Assembly (NCBI GenBank): GCA_029259835.1 | Contig: JAJDEL010000061.1 | Span: 1-5,593, forward strand | Source: Planctomicrobium sp. | GTDB taxonomy: Bacteria; Planctomycetota; Planctomycetia; Planctomycetales; Planctomycetaceae | Length of the DNA stretch: 5,593 nucleotides | Direction of reading: 5' to 3' | Part shown: positions 1 to 5,323 of the stretch, piece by piece | Numbering within the stretch: position 1 is the stretch's first letter | Layout of the letters: each line of letters opens with the position of its first letter | The notes under the pieces: model-generated | Databases searched by the model: none | Seen by the model: only the letters and a program-made list of their open reading frames with translations | What the model was told of the DNA's origin: nothing | Program-made: the position numbers and the translations under genes

Positions 1-1104
1 GCGGCACTCAAGTACGTCGTCTACGGGGCTGGGATCGCAGGCGTGATGCTTTACGGAATCAGCCTCATCGCCGGACTTCTCGGCACGGCAGACTTCCCTG
101 AACTCGGCGCACGCTTCGCATTTCTCATGGAAGGCGAAACGTTCTCCATGCTGAGCGCGAATAGCGTAACGATTGTGCTGGGAATCATGATGGTTCTTAT
201 TGGTCTCGCCTTCAAACTCTCACTCGTTCCATTTCACTTCTGGTGTCCAGATGCGTTTGAAGGTGCGTCTGCCGAAGTTTGCGGATTTCTTTCCGTCGCC
301 TCCAAAGCCGCTGCATTTGGATTGCTCGTTCGGTTCGTGATGGCGTTCCAAGGAACCAGCGATGCACTCACCAGCCTCGGACTTTTCTTCGGAATTGCTC
401 TGGGAGTGATCTCCATTGTCTCGATGACATTCGGGAACCTTGCCGCTTACACACAAACAAACCTCAAGCGATTGCTCTCTTACTCCACGATTGCACACGC
501 CGGCTACATGGTCATGGCGGTTTCCGCGTTACTCGTTGTGATGAACTCACCGGGCGAGAGCGCATTGGCTGTGCGAGATGCCTCTATCGGTTGCGTTGAA
601 GGGCTCATGTACTACATCGTTGTGTACATGTTTATGAATCTGACTGCGTTCTCCGTGATCGCATTACTTCGTAACGAAACGTTCAGTGAAGAACTCGACA
701 GTTACCAAGGAATTTTCTACGGCAGTCCAGGAACAAAAGTAGTTTGCCTCTGCTTGCTGTTCAGTTTCTTCAGTTTGGTTGGGATACCACCTTTTGGTGG
801 GTTCTTCGCCAAGTTACTGATCTTTTACAGCGCCTTCGTTGCAGGAAATGCACACTGGTTTCTGTGGGTTGTGTTGGCCTTTGGAGGACTCAACGCAGTC
901 TTCAGTCTGTACTACTATGTGAAAGTTCTGAAAACAATTTTCATGGGTGAACCGTCTACGGAAACTCAGCAAGTTGCCGTTCCAGGATTGGCAGGAGCTT
1001 ACGTGTTGCTGATTACGCTACCCATCTTCGCATTGGGGATGACACCACTTCAGGGAGACCTGAGCGCAACGGCTCAGTATGTCGCCTCTGTGTTATTCAA
1101 CTAA
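1..1104 (+). CDS. nuoN: NADH-quinone oxidoreductase subunit N, 5'-truncated by window edge
   Basis: NuoN is one of the antiporter-like membrane subunits of respiratory complex I. It helps translocate protons while NADH is oxidised and quinone reduced. The frame is open from base 1 to the TAA at 1102-1104, giving 367 visible residues. The family is usually about 480-500 residues, so roughly 120-130 N-terminal residues lie outside the window. The internal GTG at 43 is not the start, because the family motif AALKY begins at base 4. Recognisable blocks are FKLSLVPFHFWCPDAFEGAS (from base 211, with the membrane lysine and the PFHFW..D signature), LKRLLSYSTIAHAGYM (from 463) and GIPPFGGFFAKLLIF (from 781). 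Most of the rest is hydrophobic transmembrane helix. Paralogues NuoL and NuoM share this fold, but these blocks fit NuoN best. It is normally the last nuo gene, which fits the unrelated genes downstream. Confidence 0.95.
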   Translation, partial: AALKYVVYGAGIAGVMLYGISLIAGLLGTADFPELGARFAFLMEGETFSMLSANSVTIVLGIMMVLIGLAFKLSLVPFHFWCPDAFEGASAEVCGFLSVASKAAAFGLLVRFVMAFQGTSDALTSLGLFFGIALGVISIVSMTFGNLAAYTQTNLKRLLSYSTIAHAGYMVMAVSALLVVMNSPGESALAVRDASIGCVEGLMYYIVVYMFMNLTAFSVIALLRNETFSEELDSYQGIFYGSPGTKVVCLCLLFSFFSLVGIPPFGGFFAKLLIFYSAFVAGNAHWFLWVVLAFGGLNAVFSLYYYVKVLKTIFMGEPSTETQQVAVPGLAGAYVLLITLPIFALGMTPLQGDLSATAQYVASVLFN

Positions 1105-1145
1105 TCTTTGAAGTCCCTCCCAAGAGTTAGAGATACGGAAGTTCG

Positions 1146-1580
1146 ATGGATAGCAATGACACCAGCACACTGATTAACGGCCTGCTCGTCGAAATTCACC
1201 GCAGCTTGTTGCAGTACACCGCCGAGGCATCGCCTTGGTCCGCTGATGCAGACGCTGAGGTTCTCGCACAAGTCTTGGATCTTGCCGCAAAACAGGAAAC
1301 GTCTGTCAAAGCGATTGTCGATTTTCTGCGATCACGAAAAGAGATTGTTGATTTCGGTGTTTTCCCCCAAGAGTACACAAGCCTGCATTTCGTCTCGCTG
1401 GAGTATCTTCTGGCACGCCTGAAAGAGAGTGAACAGGCTTTGCTCACAGAATTGGAAAAGGCCCTCAGCAGCCTCGCAGGCGACGAGGAAGCCACCAGCT
1501 TGGTTCAATCCGCAGTTGAGCAAGAGCAAGCCGTTGTTGAGTTTCTGGGCAAGGCAACGCTGGCGACTCACCCGTCGTAA
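1146..1580 (+). CDS. hypothetical protein, all-helical, ferritin-like in character
   Basis: A 144-residue soluble protein with no signal peptide or membrane segment. It reads as about four amphipathic helices (approximately residues 7-28, 35-62, 77-112 and 114-138) with a loop near GVFPQEYTSLH (71-81). Potential metal-ligand-type residues sit within helices: E16 and H18 in the first, H81 and E86 in the third, and E125, E127 and E132 in the last. This is why a ferritin-like bundle is suggested, but I see no complete paired ExxH diiron signature. From memory, similar proteins of about 140 residues with a YxxxAxPW...FPxxYTxLH pattern occur as unnamed proteins in planctomycetes. The ATG at 1146 has a short upstream GGAAG (1137-1141), a modest ribosome site. 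The stop TAA is followed in frame by TGA and TAA (1581-1586). It starts 41 nt after nuoN and may be read through from it. No function is assigned. Confidence 0.8.
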   Translation: MDSNDTSTLINGLLVEIHRSLLQYTAEASPWSADADAEVLAQVLDLAAKQETSVKAIVDFLRSRKEIVDFGVFPQEYTSLHFVSLEYLLARLKESEQALLTELEKALSSLAGDEEATSLVQSAVEQEQAVVEFLGKATLATHPS

Positions 1581-1664
1581 TGATAAATGCCCTTGCCGGT
1601 CTGATTCGTCGTCCACTTGAAGTCGACACCACAGCTGAACACTTTTTCGAAAGATGTTTGAGCC

Positions 1665-2435
1665 ATGCTCATTGACACGCATGCCCATCTTGACGAGCAG
1701 TCTTTTCATCTCGATCTGGAAGCCGTTCTTCAAAACGCCCGCGAGGCCCAAGTTGAATCGATTCTGTCAATCGGGATCACAGCCGAAACGAGTCAGGCTG
1801 CGGTCGAGTTGGCGAAGCGGTACCCGCAAATCCATGCGGTCGCTGGCATTCAGCCAAATTATGTAGCAGAGATGAAGCCCAACGACTTTGCCCTCATTGA
1901 AGAACTGGCAGCACTAGATTGTGTTGTTGGAATTGGAGAAACGGGACTGGATCGCTATTGGGACCACGCTCCGATTGATTTGCAACGAGAATTTTTCATC
2001 AAGCACATTGAGCTTTCGCAACGCACAGAAAAGCCGTTCATTGTCCACTGTCGCGATGCAGAAGCAGACGTCGTTGGCGTTTTGAAAGAGTGTGCAGGGG
2101 ATGAGCAACTCAATGGAGTCATGCACTCATTTTGCGGAGACAGTGCAACGGCCGAAACATGCCTTGAACTTGGATTACACATCTCTTTTGCAGGCATGGT
2201 CACGTTTAAGAAGAACGAAGAGCTTCGAGAAGTCGCAAAAATGGTCCCGTTGAATCGCATTCTGGTTGAAACGGATTCTCCTTACCTCTCTCCTGTTCCT
2301 TTGAGAGGGAAGCGAAACGAACCCGCCAACGTTGTTCACACCGCGCGATGTCTTGCCGACTTACACGGTTTGACACTCGACGAATTTGCAATCGCCTCAA
2401 CAGCAAATGCAAAAACACTTTTCTCAATTGCGTGA
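1665..2435 (+). CDS. tatD: TatD family metal-dependent hydrolase (DNase-like)
   Basis: A 256-residue cytoplasmic TIM-barrel hydrolase of the TatD/YcfH family. Characterised members are divalent-metal-dependent nucleases. Full family length is present. All expected metal-site motifs are visible: H6 and H8 in the N-terminal IDTHAHLD, E92 in GIGETGLD, H128 in FIVHCRDA, H154 in GVMHSFCGD and D204 in LVETDSPYLSP. The C-terminal LRGKRNEP is also typical of the family. The position usually read as GxHPx is GIQPN here (Q63 in place of His). The ATG at 1665 is secure because the metal motif begins at residue 4 and family members start just before it, although no good SD precedes it. An ATG at 1654 is in another frame. 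It lies 84 nt after the preceding gene on the same strand, and no clear terminator separates them. Bacteria often carry several TatD paralogues, so the exact orthologue (TatD, YcfH or YjjV) is not certain. Confidence 0.93.
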   Translation: MLIDTHAHLDEQSFHLDLEAVLQNAREAQVESILSIGITAETSQAAVELAKRYPQIHAVAGIQPNYVAEMKPNDFALIEELAALDCVVGIGETGLDRYWDHAPIDLQREFFIKHIELSQRTEKPFIVHCRDAEADVVGVLKECAGDEQLNGVMHSFCGDSATAETCLELGLHISFAGMVTFKKNEELREVAKMVPLNRILVETDSPYLSPVPLRGKRNEPANVVHTARCLADLHGLTLDEFAIASTANAKTLFSIA

Positions 2436-2478
2436 AGACAACACCAATAAGCGCCGCCGATCACTCAATTGCGCGCTG

Positions 2479-2510
2479 TTTGAAAACATTTTTTCAAATT
2501 AGTGAAAAAA
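2479..2510. repeat. overlapping A/T-rich inverted repeats downstream of tatD
   Basis: TTTGAAAA (2479-2486) pairs perfectly with TTTTCAAA (2491-2498) across a CATT loop. The right arm also belongs to a second perfect pair, TTTTTTCA (2489-2496) with TGAAAAAA (2503-2510), across AATTAG. The two stems share bases and cannot form together. They are almost entirely A-U, so they would be weak in RNA. They could be a poor terminator element for tatD or a DNA-binding dyad. There is no G/C-rich stem immediately before the T-run, so I do not call a terminator. Confidence 0.4.
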
Positions 2511-2773
2511 AATTCGCTGGAAACAACCTGATGTTTTGAGCAACGATTGTTCATCGCATTACGTGTTTCAATTCTTGCAAGTGTTGAGAGGAGCGGATTG
2601 ATTCTGAATGAAATTGTTGCAGCAACATGCAAGCGACGTGGCAGGCAATGTTTTGTTTCGCAAAGAAGACTCACAAAATTTTTCATCGAGTGATTAGCAA
2701 AGAGAGAGTTGTGTTCGTTTTCAATGAGCGCTCTGTTGGGTTTTGTTTGTGATGTGCCAGATGTTTTTATTCA

Positions 2774-2793
2774 CGGTAAAATCGCTTTTATCG
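2774..2793 (+). repeat. short inverted repeat / potential stem-loop
   Basis: CGGTAAAA (2774-2781) can pair with TTTTATCG (2786-2793) around the tetraloop TCGC. This gives eight pairs, one of them a G-U wobble. There is no following T-run, so it is not a terminator. It lies in the middle of the gene-free region and its role is unknown. Confidence 0.35.
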
Positions 2794-3230
2794 CATGAAT
2801 ACTGCGGTGAAAACGACATTTCGAAAAACACTCGTGACGATTTATTCTTCTACAACTTTTAAGAGTTGAGCGAAGATGTTTGCAGTGATTTCGTATGGTT
2901 GATTGTGTCCATGTTCAAGAACTCAAATTTCATGGAGCTGGTATACGAAAAAAACTGTCTCGAATTCTTTGTTGATGCTACCTCAACTGAACGACACTCT
3001 TTTTCAATTTTTCTGCATGATCATCGTCATCTTGTTTGAGTATTCGCTTTGAACAGACGTGACCGATCTCTTGGTTAGTGATCTCTAAAACCTTTTGACA
3101 TCAAAATTGGGGAAAAAAGGCTTGCATCGATTTGCCGTTTCCGTAACATTTCCCGCAAGTCATTGTTGTTGTTTTGTTTTTGTGAGCTCGCAGCAGTTGT
3201 TGAGGACACAATTACTTTTGATGACAACAG

Positions 3231-3256
3231 TCGGTTCGCCACGGTTGGCGAGTCGG
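3231..3256 (+). repeat. strong stem-loop upstream of the basic-protein gene
   Basis: Bases 3232-3241 pair with 3246-3255 around the tetraloop CGGT. The loop-proximal six pairs are TCGCCA with TGGCGA, followed by two G-U wobbles and then two C-G pairs. A further G-U (3231/3256) may extend it. It is the most stable-looking hairpin in the gene-free region and lies about 95 nt before the GTG start at 3351. No T-tract follows, so it is not an intrinsic terminator. It may be a structured 5' leader element, part of a small RNA, or a DNA-binding dyad. Confidence 0.5.
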
Positions 3257-3336
3257 GATGGATTCGGCAACGTGGAGTATCAACGATTGATCGCCCAGTA
3301 GCATCGTGTTGATCTTCACAATCCTGAAGCTCTTGG

Positions 3337-3345
3337 AAGGAGGAG
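3337..3345 (+). promoter_or_regulatory. strong Shine-Dalgarno site fixing a GTG start
   Basis: AAGGAGGAG is close to a full anti-SD match, and its GGAGG core ends 7 nt before GTG at 3351. This decides the start: an in-frame upstream GTG at 3306 would add 15 residues (containing LIFTILKLLEGG) that are really leader and SD sequence. The site is much stronger than those of most neighbouring genes, suggesting efficient translation. Confidence 0.9.
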
Positions 3346-3350
3346 TTTCC

Positions 3351-3524
3351 GTGGCCAAGAAAAAGGCAACTAAGAAGAAAGCAGCTAAGAAGAAAGCTGC
3401 ACCAAAGAAAAAGGCAGCAGCTAAAAAGAAAGCTGCGCCAAAGAAAAAGGCAGCAGCTAAAAAGAAAGCTGCTCCAAAGAAAAAGGCCACTAAGAAGAAG
3501 GCCGCAAAAAGGAAGAAAAAGTAA
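3351..3524 (+). CDS. histone H1-like Lys/Ala-rich basic protein (57 aa)
   Basis: A very small polycation of 57 residues, by hand count 31 Lys, 19 Ala, 3 Pro, 2 Thr, 1 Arg and the initiator Met. It has no acidic or hydrophobic residues beyond Ala and Met, so no folded core is expected. The pattern is KKK triplets separated by AA, AAP, AAA or AT, closing with KRKKK. This resembles the basic tails of bacterial histone H1-like proteins (Hc1/Hc2 type in chlamydiae and similar proteins in planctomycetes). Such proteins bind DNA or RNA non-specifically through charge, so a nucleoid-associated role is inferred. The start is GTG, chosen from the excellent SD just upstream. The gene has its own intrinsic terminator downstream and a long upstream non-coding region, so it is probably monocistronic. 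The middle is an internal 36-nt tandem repeat. A minus-strand open frame across it (Phe/Ala-rich) is an antisense shadow. Confidence 0.85.
   Translation: MAKKKATKKKAAKKKAAPKKKAAAKKKAAPKKKAAAKKKAAPKKKATKKKAAKRKKK
3390..3485 (+). repeat. 36-nt tandem repeat inside the basic-protein gene
   Basis: Two full units (3390-3425 and 3426-3461) and a 24-nt partial third unit (3462-3485) encode KKKAAPKKKAAA twice and then KKKAAPKK. The only differences among the copies are at the third base of one Ala codon (GCA, GCG, GCT). The near identity at nucleotide level suggests recent unit duplication or ongoing homogenisation, so copy number could vary between strains. Confidence 0.9.
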
Positions 3525-3553
3525 TCTCGATTTGACATTACTTCGATTCAAGT

Positions 3554-3594
3554 ACGAGCGAATCAGATCTCATCTGGTTTGCTCGTTCTTTTTT
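3554..3594 (+). terminator. intrinsic (rho-independent) terminator
   Basis: Bases 3554-3568 pair with 3572-3586 over all 15 positions (two of them G-U wobbles) around a CTC loop. A T-tract follows immediately (3587-3594, a single C within it). It lies 30 nt after the TAA of the basic-protein gene and ends 50 nt before the bestrophin ATG, so it should separate the two transcripts. The bestrophin gene then needs its own promoter in the short remaining gap, or depends on read-through. Confidence 0.93.
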
Positions 3595-3644
3595 GCGCTG
3601 AGACAAACCGGAAGCATTTTAGCCACTCACTAAGCACAATTAAA

Positions 3645-4517
3645 ATGGCGATTCGACGTAAGGATATTATTCGCGTTTTTCAAACAGCTCGAACGCTCAA
3701 ACGGGTTTGGGTTTTCGTTTTTTTCCTGGGTCTTTACAGCTGCGTTCCGGTCCTCAAAGAGTATTCTCAATACTCAACGTTTGCTGATTTTCCATCGAAC
3801 CTCACCAGCATCCTTGGCCTTGTCCTCTCTTTGGTCCTCGTCTTTCGAACGAACCGCGCGTACGAACGATGGTGGGAAGCGAGAACGCTTTGGGGGCAGT
3901 TGGTGAACATCAGCAGAAACACAGCAATCAAACTTCGACGTTTTGCTGACTTGAATCTTGATGAACGAACCGAACTTCATCGGACGATTTCCGGTTTTTC
4001 CTGTGCGCTCAAAGGGCATCTTCAAGATGGAGTCGTACTTTCCAATCTCCCTGGGTGGAAGCATATCGATGTCAATCCACAGCACGTCCCTGCTTGGCTT
4101 GCAGACCATCTTTATGGTCAACTGAAATCGTTGGAAAGTCAGCAGCGCCTGAGTCCTCAAGAACTCCTCGCGGTTGATTCAGATGCCCGTGAATTCTTGA
4201 ATGTCTGTGGTGGCTGTGAAAGAATTCGAAACACTCTCATTACTGGCTCGTACAGATCGTACGCTCTCAAAAGTCTCTTGCTGTATTTGTTAATTCTCCC
4301 TTGGGGGCTTGTGCAAGATTTGAATTGGCTGGCAGTTCCAATCACGATGATCATTGGTTACATGATGGTGGGGCTGGAAGCCATTGCAGACACAATTGAA
4401 GAACCGTTCGGAGATGATCTCGACGACCTGGATCTCGCTGCTCTTTGCAAAACAATTGATGTTTCAACGGGTGAGATACTGGATGTCTCACCACTCGTCG
4501 CTAGCGAACAAGTATGA
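3645..4517 (+). CDS. bestrophin family (UPF0187-type) membrane protein, putative ion channel
   Basis: A 290-residue integral membrane protein of the bestrophin family. Studied members form pentameric anion channels in eukaryotes, and some bacterial homologues conduct cations. The diagnostic block FRTNRAYERWWEAR is at residues 67-80. CERIRNTLI is at 191-199 and the C-terminal IEEPFGDD at 251-258, followed by the usual acidic DLDDLDL stretch. Hydrophobic segments lie near 21-37, 53-67, 207-224 and 228-246, matching the family's paired N- and C-terminal helices around a cytoplasmic middle. The ATG at 3645 is chosen because the only longer in-frame start (TTG at 3579) lies inside the upstream terminator. 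MAIRRKDIIRVF also suits a family N-terminus. No SD is visible. Ion selectivity cannot be read from the sequence. It converges on the next gene with a 19-nt gap. Confidence 0.92.
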   Translation: MAIRRKDIIRVFQTARTLKRVWVFVFFLGLYSCVPVLKEYSQYSTFADFPSNLTSILGLVLSLVLVFRTNRAYERWWEARTLWGQLVNISRNTAIKLRRFADLNLDERTELHRTISGFSCALKGHLQDGVVLSNLPGWKHIDVNPQHVPAWLADHLYGQLKSLESQQRLSPQELLAVDSDAREFLNVCGGCERIRNTLITGSYRSYALKSLLLYLLILPWGLVQDLNWLAVPITMIIGYMMVGLEAIADTIEEPFGDDLDDLDLAALCKTIDVSTGEILDVSPLVASEQV

Positions 4518-4536
4518 CTCCGCAACGGGAGATTAC

Positions 4537-5070
4537 TTACGACAAAAACCCTTTTTCTCGCAGCTCTTGAATGTTGCCTGGGGCACTTTCCATGATGCGG
4601 TCCGTGGTGTATCTCAAGACCACAACTCCACCCAACCCGAAGGGAGCTGTCAGTATTGCGATTCGGTCTTCGTCCTGAGAATCGAGGGACTTGTTGAGTC
4701 GGGCAACAACTTCTTCGACGCTGTCGCTCATCAATTCCGTTTTCTTCTTTTTATTCTCAATATGAAGATTCGAGAACGCAGCAGTCCGTGATAACACAAA
4801 ATCGACCATGCCACCGAGTTCGCTTTCTTCAAAGAAATTGCGGAACTCTGGTTCGGAATTGTGAGGAGTGATCAACATTGGACGCGCCACTTTCACGACT
4901 CCGCGGGAGACCTCGACAGGCTCGCCTGGTTGTTCTGCATCAACAATCAGGTAGTATTCAAGGTCTGAATCCCCGAATGTGAAGAGTGTATACGGGACTG
5001 TGCGCTCGATTGAAACAGAGTCCCAAATCTCTCGGAAATGGTTTTCGCGATCAAATTCGTGGAAGTTCAT
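4537..5070 (-). CDS. conserved-looking hypothetical protein (177 aa)
   Basis: A 177-residue soluble protein with no signal peptide or clear membrane helix. It begins MNFHEFDRENHF and has a block around VPYTLFTFGDSDLEYYLIVD (25-44). A beta-rich stretch with VEVSRGVVKVARPMLITP (52-69) follows, then EFRNFFEESELGGMVDFVLSR (75-95). The C-terminal half is mixed helical, with SDSVEEVVARLNKSLDSQDED (115-135) and a Gly-rich AILTAPFGLGGVVVLRYTTDR (138-158), ending ELREKGFLS. I recognise no named domain. From memory, similar unnamed proteins occur in planctomycetes, so it is probably real and conserved. The KKKK run at 107-110 is a local feature only. The ATG (complement of 5068-5070) has a GAGAAGG (complement of 5081-5087) 10 nt upstream, a plausible SD. 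It is divergent from the basic-protein gene at 5324 and convergent with the bestrophin gene. Confidence 0.82.
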   Translation of the reverse strand: MNFHEFDRENHFREIWDSVSIERTVPYTLFTFGDSDLEYYLIVDAEQPGEPVEVSRGVVKVARPMLITPHNSEPEFRNFFEESELGGMVDFVLSRTAAFSNLHIENKKKKTELMSDSVEEVVARLNKSLDSQDEDRIAILTAPFGLGGVVVLRYTTDRIMESAPGNIQELREKGFLS

Positions 5071-5214
5071 ATTGTTCGTGCCTTCTCAGGCATGGAAAGT
5101 GAGGTTGTGAATCTGAAAAACTGCTCCACTGACTCTCTCGGCAGTGACCTCAATACCACATTTAAGGTTGGGCGATGTGGTAGTTGATCGTATCCAGATT
5201 CCTCGCTCAAGGCT

Positions 5215-5250
5215 GGATGTTGTTGACATCCGCAGGTTTGCCAATAAAAC
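5215..5250 (+). promoter_or_regulatory. candidate sigma70-type promoter overlapping a dyad
   Basis: A perfect -35 hexamer TTGACA is at 5223-5228. With a 16-nt spacer the -10 candidate is TAAAAC (5245-5250), four of six matches to consensus, so the pair is only fair. The -35 sits within an inverted repeat, GGATGT (5215-5220) and ACATCC (5226-5231) with loop TGTTG. It faces the gene at 5324, leaving a leader of roughly 65 nt. An 8-nt near-repeat, ACACGTCC/ACACGTCG, runs from 5249 to 5264 just downstream. The assignment is inference from pattern only. Confidence 0.35.
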
Positions 5251-5308
5251 ACGTCCACACGTCGCGTTTGGCGTGTACAACATGAATAATCAACACATTT
5301 TTTGTCTA

Positions 5309-5322
5309 GAGGAGTGACCTCC
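5309..5322 (+). promoter_or_regulatory. Shine-Dalgarno site inside a small potential hairpin
   Basis: GAGGAG (5309-5314) is a good SD, ending 9 nt before ATG at 5324. Its GGAG (5311-5314) is perfectly complementary to CTCC (5319-5322), across a TGAC loop, immediately before the start codon. An alternative register pairs GAGG (5309-5312) with CCTC (5318-5321). Either would partly hide the ribosome site. With only four pairs the effect may be slight. Confidence 0.6.
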
Positions 5323-5323
5323 A

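Larger units (their letters stand above)
2436..3336. other. long A+T-rich intergenic region without a convincing gene
   Basis: About 900 nt separate tatD from the basic-protein gene. Open frames here are short and on inspection have low-complexity or shadow-like translations. The stretch is richer in A and T than the genes (two 60-nt lines counted by hand, 2701-2760 and 2821-2880, contain 27 and 21 G+C). It holds several small dyads (2479-2510, 2537-2553, 2615-2627, 2774-2793), one strong stem-loop (3232-3255) and a 10-nt direct repeat CTCAATTGCG (2423-2432 and 2464-2473). I recognise no tRNA, tmRNA, RNase P, SRP or 6S RNA signature. It presumably contains the promoter and leader for the gene at 3351, but no well-matched -35/-10 pair was found. 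It could also hold an unrecognised small RNA or decayed sequence. Confidence 0.6.

Noticed and set aside
43..45. GTG as the start of the NuoN frame
   Set aside because: Family sequence (AALKY) is already present from base 4, so the frame continues upstream of the window.
2450..2494. AGCGC...GCGCT pairing followed by a T-run, as a tatD terminator
   Set aside because: There are only five pairs with an 18-nt loop, and the T-run begins about 12 nt after the stem. This is a poor intrinsic terminator.
2465..2686. Minus-strand 73-codon frame in the gene-free region
   Set aside because: It has no recognisable motif and looks like random translation of A/T-rich DNA.
3095..3123. TTGACA (3095-3100) as a promoter for the 57-aa gene
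   Set aside because: No acceptable -10 hexamer lies 16-18 nt downstream, where the sequence reads AGGCTT/GGCTTG.
3390..3485. CRISPR-like or VNTR non-coding array
   Set aside because: The repeats are contiguous without spacers and keep the reading frame of the basic protein.
3212..3538. Minus-strand open frame with a Phe/Ala/Leu-rich, membrane-like translation
   Set aside because: It is the antisense of the Lys/Ala codon repeats. The plus strand has a near-perfect SD, a correct start and a terminator, and the minus strand has none of these.
3075..3551. Longer minus-strand frame rich in Leu/Ser/Cys/Phe across the same gene
   Set aside because: It is another antisense shadow of the repeat, and it extends into non-coding sequence with no recognisable domain.
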